A stretch of 64,000 bases of DNA from Fibrobacter sp. UWP2 (GTDB taxonomy: Bacteria > Fibrobacterota > Fibrobacteria > Fibrobacterales > Fibrobacteraceae): positions 31,527-95,526 of the forward strand of contig NZ_FQYM01000009.1 in assembly GCF_900141705.1 (NCBI RefSeq), written 5' to 3'. Made by a program: the position numbers and the translations under genes. Below are positions 28,663 to 36,713 of the stretch, piece by piece. The notes under the pieces were generated by a model. That model searched no databases. It was not told the origin of the DNA and saw only the letters and a list, made by a program, of their open reading frames with translations. Each line of letters starts with the position of its first letter. Positions within the stretch are counted from its first letter, which is position 1.

Positions 28663-28688
28663 AAGGGCTGCGCAAGCGGCCCTTTTTT
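28663..28688 (+). terminator. Terminator of the fibro-slime gene
   Basis: AAGGGC and GCCCTT arms, extended by GC/GC around a GCAA loop (28663-28684), then seven Ts. It may also serve the convergent methylthiotransferase gene, given the A-run on the left. Confidence 0.85.
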
Positions 28689-28690
28689 TA

Positions 28691-29995
28691 TTAGAGTGCA
28701 GAGGCGGTGAGCGCGAAGGGCTCGGCGCCCTCAATGCGGACTTGCAGCCTTTGACCCGCGGGGAATTCGCCCGCGAGGGCAACGGGACGGTAGGCGGTGT
28801 TCCGGGCGATGGTGGTGCCAGGCCGGTGGCCGCACTTTTCGGTGACTACGGTACACTGGCTACCGACCCACTTTCGATTGTTTTCGAGGGCAATTTGCTG
28901 GAAGGCTTCGAACAGCCGTGCAGAACGCTCGTGCTTGAGCGCATCGGGGATTTGCCCGTCGAGTTTTGCGGCGGGTGTTCCCGGACGCGCGACAAAGCGG
29001 GTGATGTTGCAGACGGTCGGGCGCGTTTCTTTGAGCAATTGCAAAGTTTCTTCGAAGTCCTCGGGGGTCTCGCCGGGGTGGCCCACAATGAGGTCGGTGC
29101 TGAGCGTGAACAGCGGGAACCGCTTGGCAAAGGATTCCGCCAGTTGCCGGTAGTCGGCAACGCTGTGCCTCCGGTTCATGAGTTTTAGAACGCGGTCGCT
29201 CCCGCTTTGCACGGGCAGGTGGATGAACTGGTACACCCGTTCGTCGGTAAAGCAGTCAAGGAGCGCTTCTTGGTAGCCCAAAACGTGCCGCGGGTTCCCC
29301 ATGCCGAGCCGCAGTTTGTAATTGCCTGGGACGTGCACCAAAATGTTTTGCACGAGCTCGGCGAGGTTGGTGCCGAAGTCGAATCCGTAGCAGGCGCAGT
29401 CCTGCCCGCTGAGCTGGATTTCGAGGCAACCGTCGCCAACGAGCTTTTGAACCTGCTCCACGATGGCGCCAGCTTCAAAACTTTTGAGCTTGCCTTTGAC
29501 AAGGTGCGTGCTGCAAAAGGCGCAGGCATCCAGGCAGCCTTCCTCGATGTTCACGATGCCCACGTACGGCGATTCGCGCAGCACGCGCGCGGGTCGCGGT
29601 CCCGTGGAGAGCACTTTTGCAGGTTGCCGCAATTCAATTTCGTGCAGGCTTGTGAACTGGATGCCGCTCCAAACGCGGGTCGCCTCGGCTACAAAGTCCT
29701 TGGGGGCGCAGCCCGTGATGTAGACGGCGGCCTGTGGAAAACTTTCGTGGACGGAACGTAAGAGTTTGATGGCGCCCGCGTTCCCCTTGACCGTACACAC
29801 GTTCAAGTAAAAGGTCGTTTTAGACAGGGGGCGTAAACCGGAAGGAGCCTCCATAGCCCTGTCCGGTATTTCAAAGAGGATCTCGGCATTGGGGTGTTGC
29901 GCCTGCAAAGCCCTCGCGATTTTTTCGCCGTCACCAAAGTTCGCGGCACAGCCCTGGCTCAAAACGTAGATTTGCTGGGGGGTGGCGCCGTTCAT
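28691..29995 (-). CDS. tRNA methylthiotransferase, archaeal/eukaryotic-type MtaB (CDKAL1-like)
   Basis: 434 residues. Radical-SAM enzyme expected to add a methylthio group to the modified A37 of tRNA. The N-terminal MTTase domain has three cluster cysteines (LSQGCAANFGDGE, NVCTVKGNAG, ITGCAPKD). The radical-SAM motif is CLDACAFC (near 155), and a TRAM-like domain ends the chain. NVCTVKG, GKLKSFE just after the radical-SAM motif, and CACYGFDFGTNLAELV resemble archaeal and eukaryotic e-MtaB/CDKAL1 enzymes more than bacterial MiaB, YqeV-type MtaB or RimO. IHLPVQSGSD and DLIVGHPGET are shared by all. Overlaps the SpoIID-like gene by 4 bases (ATGA). The substrate (t6A) is inferred from the subfamily. 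Confidence 0.85.
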   Translation of the reverse strand: MNGATPQQIYVLSQGCAANFGDGEKIARALQAQHPNAEILFEIPDRAMEAPSGLRPLSKTTFYLNVCTVKGNAGAIKLLRSVHESFPQAAVYITGCAPKDFVAEATRVWSGIQFTSLHEIELRQPAKVLSTGPRPARVLRESPYVGIVNIEEGCLDACAFCSTHLVKGKLKSFEAGAIVEQVQKLVGDGCLEIQLSGQDCACYGFDFGTNLAELVQNILVHVPGNYKLRLGMGNPRHVLGYQEALLDCFTDERVYQFIHLPVQSGSDRVLKLMNRRHSVADYRQLAESFAKRFPLFTLSTDLIVGHPGETPEDFEETLQLLKETRPTVCNITRFVARPGTPAAKLDGQIPDALKHERSARLFEAFQQIALENNRKWVGSQCTVVTEKCGHRPGTTIARNTAYRPVALAGEFPAGQRLQVRIEGAEPFALTASAL

Positions 29996-31350
29996 TTTTC
30001 AAAGCGCTCCAGCGTGATTCCCGGGTAGTAGTGCGTGAGGATCTCGGCGAAGTTCTGGCCTGCGGCGGCACGGGCGCGCACGCCCATTTGGCAGAGCCCG
30101 ACGCCGTGACCGAAGCCTTTGCCGCGAATGATCCAACCGCCTTCGTCGTGGCCAATGCGGAAAAAACTGGAGGGGAGGATGCTGCCGTTCTTTTTGAACA
30201 GCCAGCGGACCTTGTCGCCTACGACTTGGTACGTTCCTTTGTCTGTAGTGACTTCGAGGGTCAATATGCGACCGCTCTTGAGCGTATCCAAGATGGAGAT
30301 GCTTTGGACTTCGTTAAAGTTTGTGATGGAGGCCTTGGTTTCCTTGGCGTTTTGCTTGAACAGGCTCGCGGTTTCTTTGTCGCTGAATTTGCGTTCCCAG
30401 TTGGTGTAGCTGGACTCGTTGCACCAGGGGGTACCATCGGGGCGGAGGTCCGGTTTGCTTTGCAGGTAGGGGAGGTCGTCACGGCCCCAGGTGGCGAGAG
30501 TCTCGGTTTCGCCTCCGCAGGTGGAGTGGTAGTAGGCGATAATGAATTCGCCACCGTAGGTCATCACGATGCCCGCGGTCTCTTTGACTGCCTTGTCGGT
30601 GAGCGGGGTTGCGCTGTGGAGTCCTTTGTAGACCTGGTCCTTGGTGTCGGCATAAATGTCGAACCCCACGGATTCGCGGCTGCCAAAGTGCTTGTAGGCG
30701 TAGGTGCGCGCGGCTATGGCCTGCGCCTCGAGGGCGCTAAAGCGGCTGCTGTCGAGCTTGCCGATTTCGTAGGGGATGACGCCGCGCAGGTATTGCTCTA
30801 CCGGGACAATGTTGATGGCGGTGAGGACGTTGCCCTTGGCGAGAATCTTGAAGTCGCCCGGGAAGCAGGAGGTGTTCAGTGTCTTTTTGTCGGGGGCGAT
30901 GTTCGTGCAACGCCCGCTTTGCTTGAACTGGTAGCTGCTCTCGGTTTTGGGCTTGTCTTTGCCCTTTGAAACCTTGAGCTTGCTGGCGCTTGCACTAATG
31001 TGGATTTCGTTGCCGTCAAGCTTCACAAAGAGTTCCTTGACGTCGGTGTAGACTCCCACGCGTACCGGGCGGTTCAGGGCGGACGGTATTTTTTTTGCGA
31101 CGATTTCGGCTGGGCGTGCCGCTTGGATGGAGCCTTGCCTTGTGCTGGGGGCGTCCGAGACGCTCGAGGCTTCTATTGGCGCAAAGTTCACCGGGGCAGC
31201 GGGTTCTTCGGTTTGGGCGCTGCTGGAGGACGGGATCGTGTCTACGGGCTGGACGCTCTCGATTTCGTCGGGCAACTCAAAATCGTCGGCAGCGCACAGT
31301 GCCGTTGACGAAATCATTGCGATTGAAACTATGCTCCGGAGCGTAAACAC
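29992..31350 (-). CDS. SpoIID/LytB-domain protein, probable peptidoglycan lytic transglycosylase
   Basis: 452 residues. A signal peptide and Ser/Pro/Ala linker (to about 95) precede the SpoIID domain: IVPVEQYLRGVIPYEIG (with the conserved Glu), LEAQAIAARTYAY, IIAYYHSTCGGETE, and a C-terminal GKGFGHGVGLCQMGVRA. SpoIID cleaves glycan strands lacking stem peptides; related proteins occur widely outside spore formers. The start is GTG at 31350 with GGAG upstream; the first in-frame ATG (31317) would cut the signal peptide short. It lies 19 bases after def and overlaps the methylthiotransferase start. Confidence 0.88.
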   Translation of the reverse strand: MFTLRSIVSIAMISSTALCAADDFELPDEIESVQPVDTIPSSSSAQTEEPAAPVNFAPIEASSVSDAPSTRQGSIQAARPAEIVAKKIPSALNRPVRVGVYTDVKELFVKLDGNEIHISASASKLKVSKGKDKPKTESSYQFKQSGRCTNIAPDKKTLNTSCFPGDFKILAKGNVLTAINIVPVEQYLRGVIPYEIGKLDSSRFSALEAQAIAARTYAYKHFGSRESVGFDIYADTKDQVYKGLHSATPLTDKAVKETAGIVMTYGGEFIIAYYHSTCGGETETLATWGRDDLPYLQSKPDLRPDGTPWCNESSYTNWERKFSDKETASLFKQNAKETKASITNFNEVQSISILDTLKSGRILTLEVTTDKGTYQVVGDKVRWLFKKNGSILPSSFFRIGHDEGGWIIRGKGFGHGVGLCQMGVRARAAAGQNFAEILTHYYPGITLERFEK

Positions 31351-31369
31351 CCAAGACTCCGGCTAAGAG

Positions 31370-31909
31370 CTATTTCTTCTTCAGCTTGGCCTGCGTTTCC
31401 TTGGCCATTTTGCGAAGTTTGGACTGGTTCAGGGTCCGGTCCGCCGTCGAAATCTTGTCGACAAACAGGTCCCCGTTCAGGTGGTCCGTTTCGTGCTGGA
31501 TGCAGCGGGCAAAGAGCCCTTCGCAGTTATGGATTTCTTGCGGCTCGCCGTTGATGTCGAAGAATCGCACGCACACCTTGTCGGGGCGCACCACGTTGCA
31601 GAAAATGTCCGGAAGCGACAGGCAGCCTTCGTCGTAGTCGGTGGGCTTGGCGTCCTCTTCGGGTTCCCACTCCGGGTTGAACATGATGTATGGCTTTGGA
31701 TCCTCTTCGCCGGGGATTGCGGTGTCGATCACCACAAGGCGGATGTTTTTGCCGATTTGCGGGGCGGCGAGACCGCAGCCCGGAGCGTCGTACATGGTCT
31801 CGAGCATGTCTTGCGCGAGCTGACGGAGCTCGGGGGTAATCTCGGTGATGGGCTCGCACTTTTTGCGGAGCACCGGGTCGCCGTAAATACGGATGGGGAG
31901 AATCGCCAT
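31370..31909 (-). CDS. def: Peptide deformylase
   Basis: 179 residues. Removes the formyl group from nascent proteins. All three family motifs are intact: GCGLAAPQIG (near 45), EGCLSLP with the metal Cys (near 94), and QHETDHLNG with two metal His and the catalytic Glu (near 138). Lys/Ala-rich C-terminal tail. It lies 17 bases after yajC in a run of same-strand genes. Confidence 0.97.
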   Translation of the reverse strand: MAILPIRIYGDPVLRKKCEPITEITPELRQLAQDMLETMYDAPGCGLAAPQIGKNIRLVVIDTAIPGEEDPKPYIMFNPEWEPEEDAKPTDYDEGCLSLPDIFCNVVRPDKVCVRFFDINGEPQEIHNCEGLFARCIQHETDHLNGDLFVDKISTADRTLNQSKLRKMAKETQAKLKKK

Positions 31910-31926
31910 GGTCTACCTTGTACCGA

Positions 31927-32295
31927 TTACTTCTTTTCTTCGGGTTTGGCTTCGACGTTCAGCACGCGGAGGATGGCGGACTTGTCGAATTCAATGAGCG
32001 TGGTGGAGGCGGTACGAACGGTGACGTTGTTGGTGCCTTCTTCGAGGTTCGTCACGACGCCCACGATGCCTGCGGTGGTCATGACGCGGTCACCCTTCTT
32101 GAGGGCCTTGCGCATGGCGTCCATCTGCTTCATCTCTTTGTTCTTGGGGCGAATAAAGAAGAGCCACATCACAACAAAGAGGAGGATGAGCGGCATAAAG
32201 CTGGCGAGGGCGCTGGGCTGTTCGGCCTGCGCGGCGTCCTGGGCAAAAACGGAGGCTGCGGTGGCAAGGGTAACGAGGAGGGTCTTGATCTGCAT
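31927..32295 (-). CDS. yajC: Sec translocon accessory subunit YajC
   Basis: 122 residues from the ATG at 32295, with AAAAGG upstream; an in-frame ATG 13 codons earlier looks spurious. Partner of SecDF in protein export. A hydrophobic start (MQIKTLLVTLATAASVFA) is followed by the family membrane segment (FMPLILLFVVMWLFFIRP) and the conserved cytoplasmic part (KEMKQMDAMRKALKKGDRVMTTAGIVGVV). Two hydrophobic stretches are more than usual for YajC; the first may be a cleaved signal. secD and secF are not adjacent. Confidence 0.93.
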   Translation of the reverse strand: MQIKTLLVTLATAASVFAQDAAQAEQPSALASFMPLILLFVVMWLFFIRPKNKEMKQMDAMRKALKKGDRVMTTAGIVGVVTNLEEGTNNVTVRTASTTLIEFDKSAILRVLNVEAKPEEKK

Positions 32296-32349
32296 AAATA
32301 ACCTTTTGAATAAGGGTTGTGAATTTTCAAGCAATAAAATAGAAAATTG

Positions 32350-33291
32350 CTACACCAGTTTTTTATCGAGGAGCGGGAAAATGCGGTTGAGTTCCAGCAG
32401 GTCGAGAATTTTGTCGAAGTCGGCATAGAAAAAGTCGATGTTCTCGAGCGGGGCGTGGATGTCGAACGTGCTAGACGGCTGCAACAGGCCGCGCTGCACC
32501 AGCGGGGCGAGCGTCCTTGTGGTGAGCGTGAATCCGTGCATGGATTTTTTTGCTTCGTCCTTGAGGTTCGCGGTAGTGATGGTGCAGAGCCCGTTGTGGA
32601 GCGGGGTTTTGCTTTCGCGGGCGAGCGTCACGAATGTGCTGAGGACCATTTGGTCGGTAATCGAAAGGATGTTCGGGGAGATTTTTTGGTATAGGGCGCG
32701 GTAGCGGAGCGTTTCGTACAGTAGCGGGATAATCTGCAGGCTCTCGGCGCGGACAACTTTTTGGGACGCCAGTTCCTGGACCTTGAGGAGCCCTAGTTCC
32801 TCGAGGGATTGCAAAAGCTTGTCGGTGTCCTCGTTGCTGGTGCTGTTGATGGATTGTACGCGTTCGTAAAGCAGCGGGAGCGGGATGCTGTCGGCGCCCG
32901 TTTCGCCGAGGTGGGCGGCAAACACATAGAGCAGGGAGGGCAGCGCCTGGATTAGGTCCCCCTTCTTTTTGTTCTCTTGGGCAATGTGGTTACGGCTCGT
33001 GAGGAACGAGAGAATGGAACGGAGCCAGCTTGGCTTTTTATCGAGCGTCGCCTGCAGCGTCGATTGCTCTATGGCGAGAACTTCGCTGTTTTCGGCGGCG
33101 CGGAGCGTGAGCTCGCTGGGGGCGCTCTCGAGCAGGCTGAATTCGCCGATGATGCTACCCGGCCCAAAGTTCTGGAGGGCGCCGCTCTCGCTTGCCTTGG
33201 AAGACCCGACCAACATGCCCGACTTTACAATGTAAAGGGTGCTCGCCTTGTCGCCTTCGAGGCAGAGGTATTCGCCTGCGGCAATATGCAT
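32350..33291 (-). CDS. Cyclic-nucleotide-binding domain protein A
   Basis: 313 residues. Residues 1-95 form a cNMP-binding beta-roll (GEYLCLEGDKASTLYIVKSG, GPGSIIGEFSLLESAPSELTLRA). This contains the GEFSLL turn and the SELT segment where the usual Arg contact is not evident, so ligand binding is uncertain. The C-terminal 200 residues are helical with a possible winged-helix segment (EDTDKLLQSLEELGLLKVQ) but no clear Crp-type recognition helix. The start overlaps the stop of the next CNBD gene upstream by one base (TAATG), so the pair is translationally coupled. Likely a sensor or protein partner rather than a classical transcription factor. Confidence 0.8.
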   Translation of the reverse strand: MHIAAGEYLCLEGDKASTLYIVKSGMLVGSSKASESGALQNFGPGSIIGEFSLLESAPSELTLRAAENSEVLAIEQSTLQATLDKKPSWLRSILSFLTSRNHIAQENKKKGDLIQALPSLLYVFAAHLGETGADSIPLPLLYERVQSINSTSNEDTDKLLQSLEELGLLKVQELASQKVVRAESLQIIPLLYETLRYRALYQKISPNILSITDQMVLSTFVTLARESKTPLHNGLCTITTANLKDEAKKSMHGFTLTTRTLAPLVQRGLLQPSSTFDIHAPLENIDFFYADFDKILDLLELNRIFPLLDKKLV

Positions 33292-34205
33292 TAGAGCACC
33301 CCCTTGATGTTGGTCTCAAAGCGGAGCGCCGCCAAGAAGTATTTTACTTTGTCTGTACTCGGGGTAAACAGGTTGTCGTTCTGGGGGGCGAACCAGCCCA
33401 AGTGCAATATCTTGATCCATTCGCCAACGTCAATCTTGAGGCCTTCACCTTCGAAAAAGGCAATCCAGCCAGGGGCGTCCTTCTTTTGCGTGTGGTCGAT
33501 TGTCGAAATCTTGACCAGGAGTTTTTTTTGCAGAAGGCTCAGCTGGAACGGCGGCCAGGCCACATTTTGGTCTTGCGCCTTTTGGTAATCGGCAAAGAGG
33601 CGGAGCAGGAGCGCGTTGCTTATTTGCACTTCAGTTTTGCCGCCGGTACCGTGCACCACAATGAACTTGCGCCGCCCGAGTGCCTTGAGGTCCTCGAGAA
33701 TGGCGGGTTCGGGAATCTTGGTCAGCCAGTGGAACTCGCGGACCAGTTCGCCTATGGAGTAGGGCTTTTTTTCGTTCAGATGGCTGCAGTATTCGGCGAG
33801 GCTTTTGAGGGTGTTCTCGCAGCGGGGCTTGTACAGGGCTTCTTTGAACTTGCGTGTTTTGGACGAAAGCGACTTGATGACGGCGAGGAGCCACACGGGG
33901 AGCGTCTTGAGTTCGGACTCCATGCATTCTTCGGTCACGACCGTGATGGTGGAGTCCTCTGTGGCTTCGATTGTGTACTTGAAGGGCTCGCGTTCCAAAA
34001 GGGCGGCCACCCCGACCAGGTCGCCGGGGTGCATTTTGAAAATCGTGTTCTTGATTCCGCCCAGCCGCTCGACGGCGGCGAGTTCTCCCTTGTCCAAAAT
34101 GACGATGTTCCGCTTTTTGGAGTCAGGAGAGAATACAACAAAACCCGCCTTCACGTGAGACCGCGTGGGCGGGATAACTTTTTGGTGGGAATCCCCCGTA
34201 ATCAT
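33291..34205 (-). CDS. Cyclic-nucleotide-binding domain protein B
   Basis: 304 residues, paralogous in layout to the downstream gene. The CNBD (about 15-115) keeps NIVILDKGELAAVERL and MHPGDLVGVAALLEREPFKYTIEA, but the Glu of the usual GE(F/L) phosphate cassette is replaced (GDLVGVAAL), so cyclic nucleotide binding is doubtful. The C-terminal part has a helix-turn-helix-like segment (YSIGELVREFHWLTKIPEPAILEDLKALGRRKFIVVHG) then a beta-rich end. It follows rplS by 26 bases and overlaps protein A by one base. The two may work as a heteromer; inferred from coupling only. Confidence 0.78.
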   Translation of the reverse strand: MITGDSHQKVIPPTRSHVKAGFVVFSPDSKKRNIVILDKGELAAVERLGGIKNTIFKMHPGDLVGVAALLEREPFKYTIEATEDSTITVVTEECMESELKTLPVWLLAVIKSLSSKTRKFKEALYKPRCENTLKSLAEYCSHLNEKKPYSIGELVREFHWLTKIPEPAILEDLKALGRRKFIVVHGTGGKTEVQISNALLLRLFADYQKAQDQNVAWPPFQLSLLQKKLLVKISTIDHTQKKDAPGWIAFFEGEGLKIDVGEWIKILHLGWFAPQNDNLFTPSTDKVKYFLAALRFETNIKGVL

Positions 34206-34231
34206 CGGGAAATAACCCTCGTCGCCTTGAA

Positions 34232-34579
34232 TTAGGCTTCGCGTTCTTCGATACGGGCAGCCTTACCGCGGAGTTCGCGCATGTAGTAAATGCGGGACTG
34301 ACGGACCTTGCCACCCTTGTCGAGCACGATGGAGTCGATACGCGGGCTGTTGACCGGGAAGATACGTTCGACGGCGACGGAGCCAGACATCTTACGGACG
34401 GTAAGAGTCTTGGAAATGCCGGAGTTCTTCTGCTGAATCACGACACCCTTGAACGGCTGAATACGTTCCTTGGTGCCTTCAATGACCTTGACGTTAACGG
34501 TAACGGTGTCGCCAGCGCGGAATTCCGGAACGTTGGTCTTCACGTTTTCGTTATGGATTGCTTCGATGTTCAGGGACAT
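34232..34579 (-). CDS. rplS: 50S ribosomal protein L19
   Basis: 115 residues. Located at the 30S-50S interface. FRAGDTVTVNVKVIEGTKERIQPFKGVVIQQ and GVERIFPVNSPRIDSI-type phrases (here VAVERIFPVNSPRIDSI) are diagnostic. Last gene of the conserved rpsP-rimM-trmD-rplS cluster, 16 bases after trmD, with GAGGTA before the ATG. Confidence 0.98.
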   Translation of the reverse strand: MSLNIEAIHNENVKTNVPEFRAGDTVTVNVKVIEGTKERIQPFKGVVIQQKNSGISKTLTVRKMSGSVAVERIFPVNSPRIDSIVLDKGGKVRQSRIYYMRELRGKAARIEEREA

Positions 34580-34595
34580 AATGTGTACCTCTTAT

Positions 34596-35300
34596 TTATT
34601 TGTCGCCAAATTTAGTATTTAATTGCAGTTTTTCAAAGATGTCTGGGCGCCTTTCTCGCGTTCTTTTTAGCGATTCTTGGCGTCGCCACTCCGAAATGTT
34701 CTTGTGGTGGCCCGAAAGGAGCACTTCCGGGACCTTTTTGCCCTCGAATTCCTCGGGGCGGGTGTAGACCGGCCATCCCAGTACGCCCTGCGCAAAGGAG
34801 TCGGTTTCGCCGCTTTCCTTGTGCCCGAGGGCGCCGTCAATGAGCCGGACCACGGCATCGGTCACGACCATCGCCGGCAGTTCGCCCCCGCTGACCACGA
34901 AATCGCCTATGGAAATCTCCATGTCGACCTCGGTCTGGCGGATGCGGTCGTCGATTCCCTTGTAGTGCCCGCAAACAAGCACCAGGTGGCTTTCCTTTGA
35001 GAGTTCCTCGGCAATCTTGTGGGTGAAGGGGACGCCGTCGGCGGTGAGGTAGATGACCTTGCCGCCGTCTTCCTTGATGCCCGTGCTGCGGATTGCCTTG
35101 GCGAGCGGTTCGGGCCGGAGTACCATGCCCGGTTCGCCGCCGTAGGGGACGTCGTCCACCTGGCCGTAGTCGTTGATGGCGAAGTCGCGCAGGTAGACGG
35201 TGTTGAACTCCATGATCCCCTTTGCCTGGGCACGTCCCATGATGGACGCCTTCATGGGGGCGAACATCTCGGGGAAAATGGTGACGCAGTCGATTCTCAT
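34596..35300 (-). CDS. trmD: tRNA (guanine-N1-)-methyltransferase
   Basis: 234 residues from the ATG at 35300. Methylates G37 of tRNAs. The SPOUT trefoil-knot motifs are clear: RIDCVTIFPEMF at the start, YGGEPGMVLRPEPL, LVCGHYKGIDDRI and ISIGDFVVSGGELPAMV. The ATG overlaps the rimM stop (ATGA). A longer reading from 35345 lies inside rimM and has no family similarity. Confidence 0.97.
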   Translation of the reverse strand: MRIDCVTIFPEMFAPMKASIMGRAQAKGIMEFNTVYLRDFAINDYGQVDDVPYGGEPGMVLRPEPLAKAIRSTGIKEDGGKVIYLTADGVPFTHKIAEELSKESHLVLVCGHYKGIDDRIRQTEVDMEISIGDFVVSGGELPAMVVTDAVVRLIDGALGHKESGETDSFAQGVLGWPVYTRPEEFEGKKVPEVLLSGHHKNISEWRRQESLKRTRERRPDIFEKLQLNTKFGDK

Positions 35301-35857
35301 TCGCGGACCTCGGGGCAGAGGGCGCGCAGGTAGTCGGCGTCGCACAATATGAACCTGCCTTCCTCGTCAATCTGCTTGACGCAGTCGCCTATCCACGGGG
35401 CGAGGATGGACTTGGTGCTGAATTCGCCTTGGAACTCGGCGTCGAACTGGATGTGGAAGGCGTTCACGGTCGGGAGTTCCTGCACTTCGAGAACCTTACC
35501 CACGTCTCGACCGTCTTCGGTGTGGACGCGGAACCCTTCGAGGTCGTCCAGGTAGTATTCGCCCTCGGGGGCGGGCAACCTCTCGGACTCGGGAATCATG
35601 ATGTCTCCGTTCACAAAGTGGACGAGGGATTCGGGAGTGTCGTAACCCTTGAACTTGAGGAGCCAGAGGGTGTTCGCCAGCTTGGAGTCTTCTAACTCCA
35701 GTTCCACTTCTTCGCCGTTCGTCTTTTTGAGCAGCACGTTCTTGAGGCTCGCATGGCGGTTCAAGTCGTGAGTCAGGGGCATTGCCTTTATGTAGCCTTT
35801 GACACCATGCGTGCGCATGAGTTGGCAGACGGTGATGTAGGCTTCGGATTCAGGCAT
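35297..35857 (-). CDS. rimM: Ribosome maturation factor RimM
   Basis: 186 residues. Helps 30S assembly by binding S19. RimM N-terminal barrel phrases (VCQLMRTHGVKGYIKAMPLTHD) and the PRC-barrel part (EYYLDDLEGFRVHTEDGRDVGKVLEVQELPTVNAFHI) are evident. Start at 35857 chosen because similarity begins there; in-frame ATGs further upstream run through a simple repeat that encodes no recognisable domain. Between rpsP and rimM lie a terminator hairpin and that repeat. Confidence 0.95.
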   Translation of the reverse strand: MPESEAYITVCQLMRTHGVKGYIKAMPLTHDLNRHASLKNVLLKKTNGEEVELELEDSKLANTLWLLKFKGYDTPESLVHFVNGDIMIPESERLPAPEGEYYLDDLEGFRVHTEDGRDVGKVLEVQELPTVNAFHIQFDAEFQGEFSTKSILAPWIGDCVKQIDEEGRFILCDADYLRALCPEVRE

Positions 35858-35908
35858 GTGAGGTGTGGGATGTGGAATGTGAAATGTGGAGTGTGAAATG
35901 TCATCCTT
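35858..35908. repeat. Degenerate short tandem repeat before rimM
   Basis: On the plus strand the 50 bases consist of variants of GTGKRATGTG/GTGAAATG units (TGTGGGATGTGGAATGTG, then GAAATGTGGAGTGTGAAATG). It occupies the leader of rimM, so it could alter spacing or translation of rimM. Confidence 0.75.
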
Positions 35909-35971
35909 GGCCAAAGGCCGAGGATCCATCACGTTCATACAGGCTCTTGGCTTGCCGTTTGAGACAGGGTC

Positions 35972-36002
35972 AAAAAAAGTCCCGTGCAGAAATGCGCGGG
36001 AC
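35972..36002 (-). terminator. Terminator between rpsP and rimM
   Basis: Arms GTCCCG and CGGGAC with inner GC pairs (35979-36002). Read on the minus strand the hairpin is followed by seven Ts (35978-35972). It lies about 20 bases after the rpsP stop. Confidence 0.8.
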
Positions 36003-36020
36003 CTTTGACATAAAGTCGAA

Positions 36021-36473
36021 TTAGGCTTCGGCGGCCGGGGCTTCGGCAGCAGCTTCGGCCGGGGCTTCGGCGGCAGCGGCAGCTTCAGCAGCGGCGGCTT
36101 CCTTGGCAGCCTTTTCGGCTTCGATCTTGGCCTTGGCCTTAGGACCGAGCTTGGCCTTCTTTTCCTTGTCGGCGCGCGGAGTGGCGGTCTTGCCTTCGAT
36201 GGAGCGACCGGCCTTGACTTCGTGGAACAGGTCCATGATGCCAACCTTCTTGAGGAGGTTGCGGACGGTGTCGGACGGCTGGGCGCCAGTCATGAGCCAC
36301 TTCATGACCTTTTCCTGGTCAAAGCGGATTTCGGCCTTCTTGAGGTTCGGGTTGTAGAAACCGACCTGTTCGATAAAGCTGTCGTCGCGGGCCTTACGGC
36401 TGTCGATGACCACGGCGCGGTAGATGGGGTTGTGACGCTTGCCAAAGCGAGCGAGACGGATAACAGTTGCCAT
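36021..36473 (-). CDS. rpsP: 30S ribosomal protein S16 with Ala-rich C-terminal extension
   Basis: 150 residues. The first 80 are standard S16 (VIRLARFGKRHNPIYRAVVIDSRKARD, EKVMKWLMTGAQPSDTVRNLLKK). The remaining 65 residues are a Lys/Ala then Ala/Glu/Pro-rich tail; most S16 proteins are 80-90 residues, though Bacteroidetes-type S16 also have long tails. First gene of the rpsP-rimM-trmD-rplS cluster, with its own terminator after it. Confidence 0.97.
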   Translation of the reverse strand: MATVIRLARFGKRHNPIYRAVVIDSRKARDDSFIEQVGFYNPNLKKAEIRFDQEKVMKWLMTGAQPSDTVRNLLKKVGIMDLFHEVKAGRSIEGKTATPRADKEKKAKLGPKAKAKIEAEKAAKEAAAAEAAAAAEAPAEAAAEAPAAEA

Positions 36474-36642
36474 TTTAACCTCTTTTGGGGTACCCCCGGA
36501 ATTGGGGGTTGTTGTTTAATTGGGGGGCAATATAGCAATAACTTATTTGTCTGTAAAGGACGGAATTGTAAATTTTTCCGTCCTTTACATATAAATTAAC
36601 TTCTAAAAACTGCGAAAAACGTCTGAAAGTGGCGAATTTGGC

Positions 36643-36675
36643 AAAAAAAAGGCATTCCGGGGGTGCCGGAATGCC
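36643..36675 (-). terminator. glnA terminator
   Basis: Perfect arms GGCATTCCGG (36651-36660) and CCGGAATGCC (36666-36675) with a GGGTG loop. On the minus strand it is followed by eight Ts. Confidence 0.9.
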
Positions 36676-36713
36676 GCTTTGCCTGAATGGGGCAGGTTAT
36701 ATTATATAGGGCT

